Assembly (NCBI GenBank): GCA_019753155.1
Contig: JAIELG010000016.1
Location: 62,001-126,000 of the forward strand
DNA: 64,000 nucleotides
Source of the DNA: Burkholderiales bacterium
Lineage (GTDB): Bacteria > Pseudomonadota > Gammaproteobacteria > Burkholderiales > JABEVD01
Direction: 5' to 3'
A model generated the notes under the pieces. It saw only the letters and a list, made by a program, of their open reading frames with translations. It searched no databases and was not told the DNA's origin. How positions within the stretch are numbered: the first letter of the stretch is position 1; every line of letters starts with the position of its first letter. Made by a program: the position numbers and the translations under genes. Below are positions 1 to 12,004 of this stretch, in pieces.

Positions 1-589
1 GAGGACGGTCGGCATCGGCGTGGTGTCTCCCGAGCGCGCCCTGCAACTCGGCTTTACCGGACCCATGTTGAGGGGTTCGGGGGTCGAATGGGATTTGCGC
101 AGGAAGCAGCCCTACGAGGTTTACGACAGGCTCGATTTCGAAATCCCGATCGGCGTCAACGGCGACTGTTACGACCGCTACCTCGTCAGGGTCGAGGAAA
201 TGCGCCAGTCCAACCGCATCATCAGGCAGTGCGTCGATTGGCTGCGCAGCAACCCCGGTCCCGTGATCACGGAAAACCACAAGTTTGCGCCGCCTCCCCG
301 CGCAGCCATGAAGGACAAGATGGAGGATCTCATCCATCATTTCAAGCTGTTCACGGAAGGGATGCACGTACCCGAGGGAGAAGCGTATGCGGCTGTCGAG
401 CATCCCAAGGGGGAATTCGGCATTTACCTGATTTCGGATGGCGCCAACAAGCCTTACAGGATGAAGATCAGGGCGGCCGGTTTTCCTCATCTTGCCGCGC
501 TCGACGAGATGTCGAAAGGGCATATGATCGCGGACGTGGTGGCGATCATCGGCACTCAGGATATCGTTTTCGGGGAGGTCGACCGATGA
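1..589 (+). CDS. nuoD: NADH-quinone oxidoreductase subunit D, 3' part
   Basis: This is the C-terminal about 195 residues of the 49-kDa subunit of complex I; the gene begins left of the window. The subunit lies in the peripheral arm and helps form the quinone pocket next to cluster N2. The visible sequence carries family stretches such as [11 protein letters not shown] and [14 protein letters not shown] and ends in [13 protein letters not shown], the usual NuoD terminus. The stop codon overlaps the nuoE start (ATGATG), indicating translational coupling in the nuo operon. Identification is secure; only the upstream boundary is unseen. Confidence 0.97.
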   Translation, partial: RTVGIGVVSPERALQLGFTGPMLRGSGVEWDLRRKQPYEVYDRLDFEIPIGVNGDCYDRYLVRVEEMRQSNRIIRQCVDWLRSNPGPVITENHKFAPPPRAAMKDKMEDLIHHFKLFTEGMHVPEGEAYAAVEHPKGEFGIYLISDGANKPYRMKIRAAGFPHLAALDEMSKGHMIADVVAIIGTQDIVFGEVDR

Positions 590-1062
590 TGCTCGGCGCC
601 GAATCGCTGCAAAAAATCGACAGGGAAATCGCCAAATACCCGTCCGACCAGAAGCAATCCGCCGTCATGGCAGCGCTCAGGATCGCGCAGATGGAAAAGG
701 GCTGGCTTTCCGGCGAGACCATGAATTTCGTGGCAGCTTATCTCGGCATGGAGCCGATCGCGGTATACGAGGTCGCGAGCTTCTACAACATGTACAACCT
801 CGCGCCTGTCGGACGATACAAGATCACACTCTGCACCAATCTGCCCTGCGCACTGTCGGGGGCGAACGATGTTGCTCGGTACTTGCAGGAAAAGCTTGGA
901 ATAGGTTTCAACGAGACGACTGCGGACGGAAAATACACCCTCAGAGAAGGGGAATGCTTCGGCGCATGCGGCGAAGCACCCCTTTTCCTTGTGAACAATG
1001 TGCGGATGTGCGGCGGTTTGACTGTCGCGGAAATCGACAAAATCCTGGCGGAACTGGAATAG
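586..1062 (+). CDS. nuoE: NADH-quinone oxidoreductase subunit E
   Basis: The 158-residue protein is the 24-kDa thioredoxin-fold subunit of the NADH dehydrogenase module and binds the [2Fe-2S] cluster N1a. The four expected ligands are visible as Cys83 and Cys88 (CTNLPC) and Cys124 and Cys128 (CFGAC). I chose the ATG at 586 because it overlaps the nuoD stop and gives the normal family length; an upstream extension in this frame would only overlap nuoD. The stop is two bases before the nuoF ATG. It acts on the cytoplasmic face with NuoF and NuoG. Confidence 0.97.
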   Translation: MMLGAESLQKIDREIAKYPSDQKQSAVMAALRIAQMEKGWLSGETMNFVAAYLGMEPIAVYEVASFYNMYNLAPVGRYKITLCTNLPCALSGANDVARYLQEKLGIGFNETTADGKYTLREGECFGACGEAPLFLVNNVRMCGGLTVAEIDKILAELE

Positions 1063-1064
1063 TC

Positions 1065-2336
1065 ATGGAACAGATTCTTCTCAAGGGACTCGATGGCGAC
1101 AGGACATGGCATCTTGCCGATTACGTGAAGCGCGACGGCTATGCCGCGCTCAGAAAGATCTTCAGCGAAAAAATGACGCCTGAACAGGTGATCGATCAGG
1201 TCAAGAAATCCGCGTTGCGCGGGCGCGGCGGTGCGGGGTTTCCGACCGGGCTCAAATGGAGCTTCATGCCCAAGAATTACGACGGGGACAAATACCTCGT
1301 CTGCAATACCGACGAAGGCGAACCCGGAACGTTCAAGGATCGCGATATCATGCGCTTCAATCCGCACCAGTTGATCGAAGGGATGATCATCGCGGCCTAT
1401 GCCATGGGCATCAAGGTGGGGTACAACTACATCCACGGCGAAATCTGGGAAACTTACACGCGTGCGGAGGAAGCCCTGGAGGAAGCCAGAGCCGCAGGAT
1501 TCCTCGGAGAGAACATCCTCGGGAGCGGCTTTTCCTTCCAGTTGCACAACCATCTGGGGTATGGCGCCTATATCTGCGGCGAGGAGACGGCGCTGCTCGA
1601 ATCCATAGAGGGCAAGAAGGGGCAGCCCCGCTTCAAGCCGCCTTTCCCCGCGAGTTTCGGCCTGTACGGCAAGCCCACCACGATCAACAATACCGAAACC
1701 TTCGCGTCCGTTCCATGGATCATTCTGCACGGGGGGGAGAAGTATCTCGAACTCGGGCGGCCCAACAACGGCGGGACGAAGCTGTTCTCCGTTTCGGGTC
1801 ATGTCAACCGGCCGGGAAATTACGAAGTGCCGCTCGGCACGCCTTTTGCGAAACTGCTCGAAATGGCGGGCGGCATGCGGGGCGGGAAGCTGAAAGCCTG
1901 CATTCCGGGCGGGTCGTCCATGCCGGTATTGCCGGGGGAGATCATGATGGATCTCGACATGGATTACGACTCGATCGCCAAGGCAGGTTCCTACCTGGGT
2001 TCCGGCGCCGTGATCATCATGAACGACACGGTCTGCATGGTCAAAGCGCTGCAGCGCCTCTCCTACTTCTATTTCGAGGAATCCTGCGGGCAATGCACGC
2101 CCTGCCGGGAAGGGACGGGCTGGCTTTACCGGGTCGTGGACAGGATAGAGAACGGACACGGGAAAAACGAGGATCTCGATCTCCTTCTCGGCATGACGGA
2201 CAACATCCAGGGCCGGACCATCTGCGCGCTCGGCGATGCGGCGGCGATGCCCGTGAGGAGTTTCGTCAAACATTTCAGGGATGAATTCCAGTACCACATC
2301 GATCATAAAAAATGTCTTGTGCCTTCTTATGCTTGA
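1065..2336 (+). CDS. nuoF: NADH-quinone oxidoreductase subunit F
   Basis: This 423-residue protein is the NADH- and FMN-binding subunit of complex I, where NADH is oxidised. The glycine-rich nucleotide loop [10 protein letters not shown] is at residues 53-62. The [4Fe-4S] N3 ligands are visible as Cys341, Cys344 and Cys347 (CGQCTPC) with Cys387 as the fourth. The start at 1065 follows nuoE by two bases, and the 3' end overlaps the nuoG start by eight bases. Length and motifs are complete. It is transcribed as part of the nuo operon. Confidence 0.98.
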   Translation: MEQILLKGLDGDRTWHLADYVKRDGYAALRKIFSEKMTPEQVIDQVKKSALRGRGGAGFPTGLKWSFMPKNYDGDKYLVCNTDEGEPGTFKDRDIMRFNPHQLIEGMIIAAYAMGIKVGYNYIHGEIWETYTRAEEALEEARAAGFLGENILGSGFSFQLHNHLGYGAYICGEETALLESIEGKKGQPRFKPPFPASFGLYGKPTTINNTETFASVPWIILHGGEKYLELGRPNNGGTKLFSVSGHVNRPGNYEVPLGTPFAKLLEMAGGMRGGKLKACIPGGSSMPVLPGEIMMDLDMDYDSIAKAGSYLGSGAVIIMNDTVCMVKALQRLSYFYFEESCGQCTPCREGTGWLYRVVDRIENGHGKNEDLDLLLGMTDNIQGRTICALGDAAAMPVRSFVKHFRDEFQYHIDHKKCLVPSYA

Positions 2337-4605
2337 AATCGAAATAGACGGAAAAACAGTCAGCGTGCCGACGGGCGGCACGGTCATGGATGCCGCGGCT
2401 CTGGCGGGCATCTATGTGCCGCATTTCTGCTATCACAGGAAGCTTTCGATCGCCGCCAACTGCCGCATGTGCCTCGTTGAAGTGGAGAAGGCGCCCAAGC
2501 CCCTTCCCGCCTGCGCGACACCGGCTGCGAACGGGATGAAGGTCAAAACCCATTCCGAACTTGCGGTTCTCGCGCAGAAGTCCGTGATGGAATTTCTGCT
2601 GATCAACCATCCCCTCGACTGCCCGATCTGCGATCAGGGCGGGGAATGCCAGCTTCAGGATCTGTCGGTCGGATACGGCGGGGTGGAATCCCGTTATGCC
2701 GAGGACAAAAGGGTTGTTGCCAACAAGAACCTGGGCGCCCTGATTTCCACGGACATGACGCGCTGCATCCATTGCACGCGCTGCGTGCGCTTCGGTCAGG
2801 AAATCGCCGGGGTCATGGAGCTTGGCATGGCGGGGCGCGGCGAGCATTCCGAAATCATGCCTTTCGTATCCAGGACGGTGGATTCCGAACTTTCCGGGAA
2901 CATGATCGATCTTTGCCCCGTGGGCGCGCTCACCAGCAAGCCTTTCCGCTACAGTGCGAGAAACTGGGAACTTTCGAGGCGCAAGTCCGTGAGTCCGCAT
3001 TGCGGCCTGGGGAGCAATCTTTCGGTGCAGGTCAGGAACAACCGCGTGATGCGCGTATTGCCCTTCGCGAACGAAGCCATCAACGAATGCTGGCTCTCGG
3101 ACAAGGACAGGTTTTCCTACGAAGGGCTTAATGCTCCGGACAGACTGGTCAAACCCATGATCAAGCAGGGCGGGCAGTGGCGCGAGGTGCAGTGGAAGGA
3201 TGCGCTCGAATATGTCGCGCGCGGCCTGAAGGACATCGCGTCGTCTTCCGGCGCGGGGGCAGTGGGCGCCCTTGCAACGCCCCATTCCACACTCGAAGAA
3301 CTGTATCTGCTGCAAAAACTCATGCGCGCTCTGGGTTCGGACAATGTCGACTTTCGCCTGAGGCGCTCGGATTTCAGGGGGAAAACCAGGGGTGCGCCCT
3401 GGCTGGGCATGAAGATTGCGCAAATTTCCGAACTCGACAGGGTGCTGGTGGTGGGCAGCCTGCTGAGGAACGATCATCCGCTTATCGCCAACAGGCTGAG
3501 ACAGGCGGCAAAGCGCAACCTGGAAGTGAATTTCGTCAATCCGACATCGGACGACTTCAGGATCAAGGCGAAGAACAGGGCCGTGGTTTCCCCGGACGAC
3601 ATGGGTGGGATGCTTGAAAACATCCTGAATGCATTGTCCGATCCTTCCAAAGCCGCGGGGGATGCCGGGAACATCGCTCGTAGTCTCGCTTCGGGCAAGC
3701 ATGTGGCGATATTCCTGGGCAATCTTGCCGAACAGCACCCGGATGCTGCGAGGCTGCATGACCTTGCCTCCGGAATCGCGGACAGGCTGGGCGCGAAATT
3801 CGGTTTCCTCGGAGAGGCGGCGAACAGCGTGGGCGGCTATCTCGCGCATGCCGTGCCGGCTGGGGATGGGCTGAATGCAAGGCAAATGCTGGAAAACCCG
3901 AGACGCGCCTATCTCCTGTGGAATGCCGAGGTCGATCTCGACATGAATGACCCGAAAGCTGCACTGGCTGCAATGGAGCAGGCGGATATGGTGGTGGCTT
4001 TTTCCGCATACCGCCACAAGGCTTACGAGTATGCGGACGTGATGCTGCCGATCGCGCCTTTTGCCGAGACTTCCGGCACGTTCGTGAATACCGAAGGGCT
4101 GGCGCAGAGTTTCAGCGGCGTGGTTTCCCCGCAAGGGGAGGCAAGGCCGGGATGGAAGGTGCTGCGCGTGCTTGGCAACCTGCTCGATATGTCCGGCTTC
4201 GATTACGAGAACTCGGAGTCGATAAGAGACGAGATCGACCTTTCTTGCGCAAGTTTCGACAATTCCATCGAAGAGGAACCCTCGGCCCTTGTTGCGGCAC
4301 CGGGCCTGCAGAGGGTGGGCTACGTGCCGATCTATTTCAGCGATGCGATTGCAAGGCGCTCCGAGGCGCTTCAGAAGACCGCGCTTGCAGCGGCGCCCTG
4401 CGCCTGGATGAATGCTGCGCTCATGGCAAGACTCGGTGTGCGCGAAGGGGAACCCGTCCTCGTCAGGCAGGGTGAAGGCGAGGCGAGACTCAATGCTGCG
4501 CTCGATGCGGCGCTTGCCGACGAGTGCGTGCGCGTGGCGGCCGGACACCCCCTGACGGCGAATCTGGGTCCGATGTTCGGCTTGATCACTGTGGAGCGCT
4601 TGTGA
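2329..4605 (+). CDS. nuoG: NADH-quinone oxidoreductase subunit G
   Basis: The 758-residue protein is the large iron-sulfur subunit of the peripheral arm. It shows the N-terminal [2Fe-2S] ligands (Cys34, Cys45, Cys48, Cys62), the His/Cys site [15 protein letters not shown] (Cys98, 101, 107) and a [4Fe-4S] site beginning Cys146, Cys149, Cys152, followed by a molybdopterin-oxidoreductase-like domain. I placed the start at the ATG within the nuoF 3' end because [11 protein letters not shown] is the canonical N terminus; a Met 16 codons upstream would add non-family residues. The stop TGA overlaps the nuoH ATG. Confidence 0.97.
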   Translation: MLEIEIDGKTVSVPTGGTVMDAAALAGIYVPHFCYHRKLSIAANCRMCLVEVEKAPKPLPACATPAANGMKVKTHSELAVLAQKSVMEFLLINHPLDCPICDQGGECQLQDLSVGYGGVESRYAEDKRVVANKNLGALISTDMTRCIHCTRCVRFGQEIAGVMELGMAGRGEHSEIMPFVSRTVDSELSGNMIDLCPVGALTSKPFRYSARNWELSRRKSVSPHCGLGSNLSVQVRNNRVMRVLPFANEAINECWLSDKDRFSYEGLNAPDRLVKPMIKQGGQWREVQWKDALEYVARGLKDIASSSGAGAVGALATPHSTLEELYLLQKLMRALGSDNVDFRLRRSDFRGKTRGAPWLGMKIAQISELDRVLVVGSLLRNDHPLIANRLRQAAKRNLEVNFVNPTSDDFRIKAKNRAVVSPDDMGGMLENILNALSDPSKAAGDAGNIARSLASGKHVAIFLGNLAEQHPDAARLHDLASGIADRLGAKFGFLGEAANSVGGYLAHAVPAGDGLNARQMLENPRRAYLLWNAEVDLDMNDPKAALAAMEQADMVVAFSAYRHKAYEYADVMLPIAPFAETSGTFVNTEGLAQSFSGVVSPQGEARPGWKVLRVLGNLLDMSGFDYENSESIRDEIDLSCASFDNSIEEEPSALVAAPGLQRVGYVPIYFSDAIARRSEALQKTALAAAPCAWMNAALMARLGVREGEPVLVRQGEGEARLNAALDAALADECVRVAAGHPLTANLGPMFGLITVERL

Positions 4606-5630
4606 TGGATTATTTTCAGGATCTCTTGGGGCCGGCTTGGCCGCTGATCTGGACGCTGGTGAAGATTATCGTGCTCGTGCTGCCTATCCTGGGTGCGGTG
4701 GCTTACCTTACGCTCGCCGAGCGCAAGGTGATCGGATACATCCAGGTCAGGATCGGGCCGAACAGGGTGGGGCCGAGAGGCTTCCTGCAGCCCATTGCCG
4801 ATGCCGTGAAGGTTTTGACGAAGGAAATCATCATTCCTTCCGGGGCGAACAAGTTCCTTTTCGTGACGGCCCCTGTGCTCGCCATTGCGCCGGCCCTCGT
4901 CGCATGGGCGGTCGTTCCCTTTTCCCCGGAGCTGTTGCTGTCCAATATCGACGCGGGACTCCTGTTCATCCTGGCGATCACTTCCATGGGCGTCTACGGC
5001 GTCATCGTGGGGGGCTGGGCATCGAACTCCAAGTATGCGTTTCTCGGCGCGATACGCTCTTCCGCACAGATCGTCTCCTATGAAATCGCAATGGGTTTTG
5101 CGCTCGTCGGGGTGCTCATGGTTTCACACAGCCTGAATCTCGGGGAAATCGTCAAGGGGCAGCAGGGAGGCGGATTCTGGAGCTGGTATTTCGTTCCACT
5201 CTTTCCGCTTTTTCTCGTTTACCTGATTTCCGGGGTGGCCGAGACCAACCGCGCACCTTTCGACGTTGCGGAAGGCGAAACCGAGATCGTGGCGGGCTTC
5301 CATGTCGAATATTCGGGCATGACCTTTTCGGTCTTCTATCTCGCGGAATATGCCAACATGATCCTGGTTTCCGCGCTGTGCGCACTCATGTTCCTGGGCG
5401 GCTGGCTGCCGCCCTTCAATTTCGCGCCCTTCACCTGGATACCGGGCTTCCTGTGGCTGCTCGCCAAGATCGCGTTCCTGCTGTTCGTCTTTCTCTGGAT
5501 ACGCGCAACTTTCCCGAGATACCGCTACGACCAGATCATGCGTCTGGGCTGGAAAGTATTCATTCCCGTCACGCTTGTCTGGATTGTCGTCATCGGCGCC
5601 TGGATGCAGACACCATTTTGGCTGTGGTGA
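4605..5630 (+). CDS. nuoH: NADH-quinone oxidoreductase subunit H
   Basis: This 341-residue multi-spanning membrane protein connects the peripheral arm to the proton-pumping arm and contributes to the quinone chamber. The family signatures [19 protein letters not shown] and the loop [13 protein letters not shown] are present, and about eight hydrophobic segments can be seen. The ATG overlaps the nuoG stop (GTGATGG), so the start is fixed by context. Twelve bases separate it from nuoI. The sequence is complete and typical in length. Confidence 0.97.
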   Translation: MDYFQDLLGPAWPLIWTLVKIIVLVLPILGAVAYLTLAERKVIGYIQVRIGPNRVGPRGFLQPIADAVKVLTKEIIIPSGANKFLFVTAPVLAIAPALVAWAVVPFSPELLLSNIDAGLLFILAITSMGVYGVIVGGWASNSKYAFLGAIRSSAQIVSYEIAMGFALVGVLMVSHSLNLGEIVKGQQGGGFWSWYFVPLFPLFLVYLISGVAETNRAPFDVAEGETEIVAGFHVEYSGMTFSVFYLAEYANMILVSALCALMFLGGWLPPFNFAPFTWIPGFLWLLAKIAFLLFVFLWIRATFPRYRYDQIMRLGWKVFIPVTLVWIVVIGAWMQTPFWLW

Positions 5631-5642
5631 GGAGAATCTGAC

Positions 5643-6131
5643 ATGAAATGGCTCAAGGACTTTTTCAGAACCTACCTGCTCCTCGAACTGGTGCAGGGCA
5701 TGGTGCTCACCGGACGCTACCTGTTCGCAAGAAAAATCACGGTTCAGTTTCCCGAGGAAAAAACGCCCCAGTCGAACCGCTTCAGGGGATTGCATGCCTT
5801 GCGGCGCTATCCGAACGGGGAGGAACGCTGCATCGCCTGCAAGCTTTGCGAGGCGGTTTGCCCTGCGCTTGCGATCACGATCGAATCCGAGCAGCGCAAC
5901 GACGGCACGAGGCGAACTACCCGCTATGACATCGATTTGTCGAAGTGCATATACTGTGGTTTCTGCGAGGAATCCTGCCCGGTTGACTCGATCGTGGAGA
6001 CGCGAATTCTGGAGTACCATGCCGAGAAGCGCAGCGAGCTGATCTACACGAAACAGATGCTGCTTGCCATCGGCGACAAAAACGAAGCGCAGATTGCAGC
6101 AGATCGCGCCCTGGATGCGCGCTACCGTTAG
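5643..6131 (+). CDS. nuoI: NADH-quinone oxidoreductase subunit I
   Basis: The 162-residue TYKY-type subunit carries two [4Fe-4S] clusters (N6a and N6b) that pass electrons to N2. The two ferredoxin motifs are intact: Cys63, 66, 69, 73 ([11 protein letters not shown]) and Cys102, 105, 108, 112 ([11 protein letters not shown]). An amphipathic N-terminal segment (residues 1-30) would anchor it at the membrane. The start follows a GGAGAAT sequence at a good ribosome-binding distance. It lies between nuoH and nuoJ in the usual order. Confidence 0.98.
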   Translation: MKWLKDFFRTYLLLELVQGMVLTGRYLFARKITVQFPEEKTPQSNRFRGLHALRRYPNGEERCIACKLCEAVCPALAITIESEQRNDGTRRTTRYDIDLSKCIYCGFCEESCPVDSIVETRILEYHAEKRSELIYTKQMLLAIGDKNEAQIAADRALDARYR

Positions 6132-6140
6132 GTTGAAATC

Positions 6141-6737
6141 ATGATCGAAACACTGGTTTTTTATTTTTTTTCCGCTGTGCTGATACTGTCTTCCCTGGCC
6201 GTCATTACGGCAAGGAATCCAGTACACTCGGCCCTGTTCCTGGTTCTGGCCTTTTTTACGGCGGCCGGCCTCTGGCTCCTGCTCGAAGCCGAATTCCTGG
6301 CGATCGTGCTGGTTCTGGTTTATGTCGGCGCGGTGATGGTGCTGTTCCTGTTCGTCGTGATGATGCTGGACATCAATATCCCGAAGCTCAGGGAGGGTAT
6401 CTGGGCATGGCTGCCTTTCGGCGCGCTGCTTGCGATCGTGATGGTCGTCGAGATGTGGATCGTTTTGGGCAGCGAGCGTTTCGGTCTTGCCGGGGTCATC
6501 GCGCCTGAAGGCCATCCTGTCGGTTACAGCAACACCAAGGAACTCGGGCGCTTGATCTATACGCAATATGTTTATCCGTTCGAGATCGCGGCAGTGATCC
6601 TGCTCGTGGCGATCGTTTCCGCGATCGCGCTGACGCTGCGCCGCCGCAAGGAAACCAAGTCACAGCTTGCATCCGAACAGCTTGCAGCGCACAGGCAGGG
6701 CAGGGTGCGTCTGGTGTCGATGAAACGGGCGGACTAA
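6141..6737 (+). CDS. nuoJ: NADH-quinone oxidoreductase subunit J
   Basis: This 198-residue integral membrane subunit has five hydrophobic segments and the conserved stretch [19 protein letters not shown], part of the hydrophilic axis region of the membrane arm. It starts nine bases after the nuoI stop. The C-terminal about 40 residues are charged and would be cytoplasmic. Gene order and hydropathy make the assignment firm. It has no known catalytic residues beyond the conserved membrane glutamate and aspartate positions. Confidence 0.96.
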   Translation: MIETLVFYFFSAVLILSSLAVITARNPVHSALFLVLAFFTAAGLWLLLEAEFLAIVLVLVYVGAVMVLFLFVVMMLDINIPKLREGIWAWLPFGALLAIVMVVEMWIVLGSERFGLAGVIAPEGHPVGYSNTKELGRLIYTQYVYPFEIAAVILLVAIVSAIALTLRRRKETKSQLASEQLAAHRQGRVRLVSMKRAD

Positions 6738-6759
6738 TCCGAAAAAAGGGGGAATTCAG

Positions 6760-7065
6760 GTGTTGTCACTATCGCATTATCTGGTGCTGGGCGCGATCCT
6801 GTTCGCTATCGGCGTCGTGGGCATCTTCCTGAACAGAAAGAACCTGATCATCATCCTGATGGCGATCGAGTTGATGCTGCTCGCGGTGAATATGAATTTC
6901 ATCGCTTTTTCCCATTACCTTGGCGATACTGCGGGACAGATCATCGTCTTCTTCATATTGACCGTTGCGGCAGCCGAATCGGCGATCGGGCTTGCGATTC
7001 TGGTGGTGCTCTTCCGCAACCTGAGAACGATCAACGTGGACGACCTCGACAGCCTTAAAGGATAA
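6760..7065 (+). CDS. nuoK: NADH-quinone oxidoreductase subunit K
   Basis: This 101-residue subunit has three membrane helices and belongs to the Mrp-antiporter-like part of the membrane arm. The conserved buried glutamates are visible in [11 protein letters not shown] and in the [10 protein letters not shown] segment. The start codon is GTG, preceded by a GGGGGAATTC purine run, and gives the family's normal length; no in-frame ATG lies nearby. It is two bases upstream of the nuoL ATG. Confidence 0.96.
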   Translation: MLSLSHYLVLGAILFAIGVVGIFLNRKNLIIILMAIELMLLAVNMNFIAFSHYLGDTAGQIIVFFILTVAAAESAIGLAILVVLFRNLRTINVDDLDSLKG

Positions 7066-7067
7066 GC

Positions 7068-9050
7068 ATGACCGATATGCAAAAACTGTATCTGCTCGTG
7101 CCGCTTGCCCCGCTCCTGGGGGCGATCGTAACCGGGCTCTTCGGCAGACTGATAGGCAGAACCCTGTCGCACTGGATCACCATTGCCGGGGTCGCGGTAT
7201 CCTTCGTCGCCTCCATCCTGATTTTTCAGGACGTGGGTCGCGGTCATCTGTATAACGGCGCGGTCTATACCTGGCTCACCACGGGGGATATCCGTTTCGA
7301 GATCGGGTTCCTGATAGACAGGCTGACGGTGCTCATGATGCTTGTCGTGACTTTTGTTTCGCTCATGGTGCATGTCTACACCATAGGCTATATGCACGAC
7401 GACGACGGCTACCAGCGCTTCTTCAGCTACATATCGCTCTTCACCTTCTCCATGCTGATGCTCGTCATGGCGAACAATTTCCTCCAGCTCTTTTTCGGCT
7501 GGGAAGCGGTGGGGCTCGTGTCCTACCTGTTGATCGGATTCTGGTTTACCCGTCCGACTGCGATCTATGCCAACCTGAAGGCGTTCCTTGTCAACAGGGT
7601 GGGGGACTTCGGCTTCCTGCTCGGCATCGCGCTGATTCTCGTGCATTTCGGCACCCTGGATTATGCTTCGGTTTTCGCCAGAGCCCCGGCTATGGCATTG
7701 GATACCATGGAGCTGATCCCGGGTTCCCCATGGCTCGTCATTACTGTGATCTGCATCCTGCTTTTCATCGGTGCAATGGGCAAATCCGCGCAATTCCCGC
7801 TGCATGTCTGGCTGCCGGACTCGATGGAAGGCCCGACTCCGATTTCGGCGCTGATCCATGCCGCCACCATGGTGACCGCAGGCATATTCATGGTGGCGAG
7901 AATGTCCCCGCTTTTCGAGCTTTCCGAGACGGCGCTCTCGGTGATCCTCGTGATCGGGGCGATCACTGCGCTTTTCATGGCCTTTCTCGGCATTGTGCAG
8001 AACGACATCAAGCGCGTCGTCGCCTATTCCACTTTGTCTCAACTGGGCTACATGACCGTCGCGCTCGGCGCATCGGCCTATTCGGCCGCGATCTTCCATC
8101 TCATGACCCATGCCTTTTTCAAGGCGCTGCTGTTCCTCAGCGCAGGCTCGGTGATCATCGCCATGCACCATGAGCAGGATATGAGGAAGATGGGGGGCTT
8201 GAGGAAATACATGCCCATCACATACTGGTGCGTCGTGATCGGTTCGCTCGCGCTCTCCGGGATACCCCCATTTGCCGGATTCTTCTCCAAGGACATGATC
8301 ATCGATGCGGTGCGGGATTCCCAGATTCCAGGCGCGGGATTCGCTTATTTCGCCGTTCTGGCGGGCGTTTTCGTGACCGCATTCTATTCATTCAGGCTGC
8401 TGTTCATGGCTTTCCACGGCAAGCCCAGGATGGATCATCATACACAATCCCATCTGCACGAGTCCCCCTGGACCGTGACGCTTCCCCTCGTCATGCTCGC
8501 CATTCCCTCGATTTACGCGGGCTGGGCCTACATCAATCCGCTCCTGTTCGGAGACTATTTCGGCAATTCGATCGCCGTATCCGAAGTGCATGACGTGATC
8601 GGCCACCTCAGGGAAGAATATCAGCATGCGAGTTCGGGACAGATCGTCCTGCACAACATGACGAAGCTGCCTTTTTTTCTGGCGGTCCTCGGGATCGTTT
8701 CGGCATGGTTCCTTTATGTCGTGCGCAAAGATCTTCCGGAAAAAATCGCCACGCGCTTCAGGGCGATTTACATCCTGCTCGACAACAAGTACTACTTCGA
8801 CAAGTTCAACGACTGGTTCTTCGCAGGCGGCGCGCGGGGAATAGGCAATTTCTTCTGGCGCATGGGCGACGTCAGGATCATCGATGGATTGTTCGTGAAC
8901 GGCGCGGCGAAGGTGGTTGAAGGATTCTCGCGCCTCGTGAGGGAATTGCAGTCCGGCTATGTTTATCATTACGCCTTTGCGATGATCTTTGGCCTGTTCG
9001 TTCTCCTGAGCATCAGCGGGCTGCTCAACGCCTGGTTTATCAAGCCATGA
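7068..9050 (+). CDS. nuoL: NADH-quinone oxidoreductase subunit L
   Basis: The 660-residue protein is the distal antiporter-like proton-pumping subunit of complex I. It has about 14-16 transmembrane helices and the long C-terminal lateral helix region (residues about 530-650) that spans the membrane arm. Family motifs such as WEAVGLVSYLLIGFW and FPLHVWLPDSMEGPTPISALIHAATMV (split here by residues 230-260) contain the key Glu and Lys of the proton path. It begins directly after nuoK with a GGATAAGC purine run upstream of ATG. Length is typical. Confidence 0.97.
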   Translation: MTDMQKLYLLVPLAPLLGAIVTGLFGRLIGRTLSHWITIAGVAVSFVASILIFQDVGRGHLYNGAVYTWLTTGDIRFEIGFLIDRLTVLMMLVVTFVSLMVHVYTIGYMHDDDGYQRFFSYISLFTFSMLMLVMANNFLQLFFGWEAVGLVSYLLIGFWFTRPTAIYANLKAFLVNRVGDFGFLLGIALILVHFGTLDYASVFARAPAMALDTMELIPGSPWLVITVICILLFIGAMGKSAQFPLHVWLPDSMEGPTPISALIHAATMVTAGIFMVARMSPLFELSETALSVILVIGAITALFMAFLGIVQNDIKRVVAYSTLSQLGYMTVALGASAYSAAIFHLMTHAFFKALLFLSAGSVIIAMHHEQDMRKMGGLRKYMPITYWCVVIGSLALSGIPPFAGFFSKDMIIDAVRDSQIPGAGFAYFAVLAGVFVTAFYSFRLLFMAFHGKPRMDHHTQSHLHESPWTVTLPLVMLAIPSIYAGWAYINPLLFGDYFGNSIAVSEVHDVIGHLREEYQHASSGQIVLHNMTKLPFFLAVLGIVSAWFLYVVRKDLPEKIATRFRAIYILLDNKYYFDKFNDWFFAGGARGIGNFFWRMGDVRIIDGLFVNGAAKVVEGFSRLVRELQSGYVYHYAFAMIFGLFVLLSISGLLNAWFIKP

Positions 9051-9071
9051 ACATTTTGAAATAGGATTGCT

Positions 9072-10553
9072 ATGATTTTCGGATTTCCGCTTCTTTCCCT
9101 GGTGATATGGTTGCCGATTGCGGCAGGCCTCGCTGTGCTCGCGACGGGGGGGGATCGTAACGCAAATCTGGCCAGAATAATCGCGCTTATCGGCTCCATC
9201 CTGGGTCTCCTGGTTGCAATCCCGCTCTACACGGGTTTCAATGCGCTTCTCCCAGGGATGCAATTCACCGAAATGCAGCCCTGGGTCGAGCGCTTTCATG
9301 TCAATTATCATCTCGGCGTGGACGGGATCTCCCTCTGGCTGGTTCTGCTCAACTGCTTCACCACGCCGCTTGTCGTCATCGCTGGATGGAAGGTGATCGA
9401 GAAAAAAGTCGCGCAGTACATGGCGGCGTTCCTCATCATGTCGGGAATCGTGAACGGCGTGTTCATGGCGCTCGACGCGCTGCTGTTCTACGTTTTCTGG
9501 GAAGCGATGCTGATCCCGATGTTCATCATCATCGGGGTTTGGGGCGGACCCAACCGGGTTTATGCCGCCATCAAGTTCTTCCTGTACACGCTTCTGGGTT
9601 CGCTCCTGATGCTGGTTGCGCTCATTTACCTGTACAACCTTTCGGGTAGTTTCAATATTCTCGATTACTACAAGCTGCCGCTGACGCTGAACGCCCAGAT
9701 TTTCATCTTCATCGCGTTTTTCGTCGCGTTCGCGGTCAAGGTGCCGATGTGGCCGGTGCATACCTGGTTGCCGGACGCCCACGTCGAGGCGCCTACCGGG
9801 GGTTCGGTGGTGCTGGCTGCGATCATGCTGAAAGTGGGGGCATACGGTTTCCTGCGCTTCTCGCTCCCCATTGCGCCGGACGCGAGCCATGCCCTGTCCG
9901 GCTTCATGATCACGCTCTCGCTCGTCGCCGTGGTGTACATCGGGCTGGTTGCGCTGGTGCAGTCCGACATGAAGAAGCTGATCGCGTATTCCTCGATTTC
10001 GCATATGGGCTTCGTGACCCTCGGGATATTCATTTTCAATTCCTTCGGGATGGAGGGTGCGCTGATCCAGATGATTTCGCATGGCCTCGTTTCCGGGGCG
10101 ATGTTCCTTTGCGTCGGCGTGCTCTATGACAGGATGCATTCGAGGCAGATCTCCGACTACGGCGGCGTGGCGAACAAGATGCCGATGTTCGCGGCGTTTT
10201 TCATGCTGTTTTCGATGGCGAACTCGGGCCTTCCCGGCACGAGCGGATTCGCGGGCGAATTCATGGTCATTCTGGGCGCGATGAAAGCCAGTTTCTGGCT
10301 GGCTTTCGCAGCCGCCACGACGCTGGTATTCGGCGCCGCCTACACGCTCTGGATGTTCAAGCGGGTGGTGTTCGGCGCGGTTTCCAATGCCCATGTGGCG
10401 GAGCTTCTGGACATCACGCCGCGCGAATTCCTTTTTCTCGCCCTCTTGGCGGTAGGCGTCCTGGGCATGGGGATTTATCCTCTGCCTTTGAGCGAACTCA
10501 TGCATGCGTCGGTGAGCGATCTCCTGATGCATGTCGCCAAAACCAAACTATAG
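9072..10553 (+). CDS. nuoM: NADH-quinone oxidoreductase subunit M
   Basis: This 493-residue antiporter-like subunit pumps protons in the membrane arm. The conserved segment [13 protein letters not shown] holds the key glutamate of TM5, and [19 protein letters not shown] holds the TM7 lysine-region signature. About 14 transmembrane helices are apparent. The ATG follows AATAGGATTGCT with a weak ribosome-binding site. It lies two bases upstream of nuoN, the normal order. Confidence 0.97.
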   Translation: MIFGFPLLSLVIWLPIAAGLAVLATGGDRNANLARIIALIGSILGLLVAIPLYTGFNALLPGMQFTEMQPWVERFHVNYHLGVDGISLWLVLLNCFTTPLVVIAGWKVIEKKVAQYMAAFLIMSGIVNGVFMALDALLFYVFWEAMLIPMFIIIGVWGGPNRVYAAIKFFLYTLLGSLLMLVALIYLYNLSGSFNILDYYKLPLTLNAQIFIFIAFFVAFAVKVPMWPVHTWLPDAHVEAPTGGSVVLAAIMLKVGAYGFLRFSLPIAPDASHALSGFMITLSLVAVVYIGLVALVQSDMKKLIAYSSISHMGFVTLGIFIFNSFGMEGALIQMISHGLVSGAMFLCVGVLYDRMHSRQISDYGGVANKMPMFAAFFMLFSMANSGLPGTSGFAGEFMVILGAMKASFWLAFAAATTLVFGAAYTLWMFKRVVFGAVSNAHVAELLDITPREFLFLALLAVGVLGMGIYPLPLSELMHASVSDLLMHVAKTKL

Positions 10554-10555
10554 GA

Positions 10556-12004
10556 ATGAACATGCCTGAATTGACCCCCGCGCTTCCGGAAATATTCCTG
10601 CTTTGCGCGCTGTCGTTGATCCTGATTCTGGATCTTCTTGTCGACGATCCCAAGCGCTTCATTACCTTCATGTTGACCCAGGCAGCGCTTGCCGTTTGCG
10701 CGATAGTCACTATTTCTACGGCAAGCAGCACGGTGGTTCATACGTTCAGCAACATGTATGTCAGCGACATGATGACTTCAGTGCTCAAGGTCGGGGTCTA
10801 CCTTTCCGTCATGACCCTGCTGATTTATTCGAGGCGCTACATCCAGTCGCGCGGGCTGTGCAAGGGGGAATTCTATACGCTTTCCCTTTTCGCAGTCCTC
10901 GGCATGATGGTGATGATCTCCGCCAACAGTTTCCTCACCCTCTATCTGGGCCTCGAGCTGATGTCGCTCGGTCTGTATGCGATGGTCGCACTGCAACGCG
11001 ACTCTTCCGTTGCGACCGAGGCAGCGATGAAATATTTCGTTCTCGGCGCGCTCGCTTCCGGGCTTCTGCTCTACGGCATGTCCATGCTGTACGGTGCGAC
11101 GGGTTCCCTGGATATAGGGAAAGTGTTCATTGCGATCAAGAGCGGGCAGGCGAATCAGAATGTACTCGTGTTCGGCCTGGTTTTCGTGGTTGCGGGCCTC
11201 GGATTCAAGCTCGGCGTGGTGCCTTTCCACATGTGGATACCGGATGTCTATCACGGCGCGCCCACCGCGGTTACGCTCTTCATCGGCTCCGCGCCCAAGC
11301 TCGCCGCCTTCGCCTTCGTGTTCAGGATACTCGCGGGAGGCTTGCAGCCGCTGGTGCATGACTGGTCGCAGATGCTTGCCATACTTGCCGTGCTTTCGAT
11401 GGCCATAGGCAACATCACGGCGATCGCCCAGGCGAACCTGAAGCGCATGCTTGCCTATTCCACGATTTCGCACATGGGTTTCCTGCTCCTGGGAATATTG
11501 AGCGGAACGGTCAACGGCTACAGTTCCGCCATGTTCTATGTTCTCGTCTATGCGTTGATGACCCTCGGCGGATTCGGCATGATCATGCTGCTCTCGCGCG
11601 AAGGCTTCGAGGCCGACAAGCTGGAAGATTTCAGGGGCCTGAATACGAGGAGTCCGTGGAGCGCCTTCATCATGTTGCTGCTCATGTTCTCGATGGCGGG
11701 CATTCCCCCGACCGTGGGTTTCTATGCCAAGTTCTCCGTGCTGCAGGCGGCGCTCAATACCGGGCACATGGGACTCGTCATCGCGGCGGTGATGTTCTCC
11801 CTGATCGGCGCCTTCTACTACCTGCGCATCGTGAAGCTCATGTATTTCGATGCGCCAGTGGATGATGCGCCGATATCCGGGACTTCCGATGCAAGGGTGC
11901 TCCTCGGCGTCAACGGCCTTGCCATGCTGATCCTGGGCATCCTGCCGCAATCCCTGATGGCGCTTTGCGAATTGTCGATTCAGAGTTCGGTTGCCGGGTT
12001 CTGA
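10556..12004 (+). CDS. nuoN: NADH-quinone oxidoreductase subunit N
   Basis: The 482-residue protein is the third antiporter-like subunit of complex I. Conserved stretches include [16 protein letters not shown] with the TM5 glutamate and [18 protein letters not shown]. The start at 10556 (MNMPEL) lies two bases after nuoM; a second ATG two codons in is an alternative. It ends the nuo operon proper. Its stop codon overlaps the start of the following NUDIX gene, so transcription clearly continues past complex I. Confidence 0.97.
   Translation: MNMPELTPALPEIFLLCALSLILILDLLVDDPKRFITFMLTQAALAVCAIVTISTASSTVVHTFSNMYVSDMMTSVLKVGVYLSVMTLLIYSRRYIQSRGLCKGEFYTLSLFAVLGMMVMISANSFLTLYLGLELMSLGLYAMVALQRDSSVATEAAMKYFVLGALASGLLLYGMSMLYGATGSLDIGKVFIAIKSGQANQNVLVFGLVFVVAGLGFKLGVVPFHMWIPDVYHGAPTAVTLFIGSAPKLAAFAFVFRILAGGLQPLVHDWSQMLAILAVLSMAIGNITAIAQANLKRMLAYSTISHMGFLLLGILSGTVNGYSSAMFYVLVYALMTLGGFGMIMLLSREGFEADKLEDFRGLNTRSPWSAFIMLLLMFSMAGIPPTVGFYAKFSVLQAALNTGHMGLVIAAVMFSLIGAFYYLRIVKLMYFDAPVDDAPISGTSDARVLLGVNGLAMLILGILPQSLMALCELSIQSSVAGF

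Noticed and set aside
2275-10532. Very long minus-strand open frames opposite nuoG to nuoM (700-757 codons)
   Set aside because: They lie exactly antisense to well-conserved nuo genes, have low-complexity Arg/His/Gly-rich translations and no recognisable domains; they result from G+C-biased third positions.
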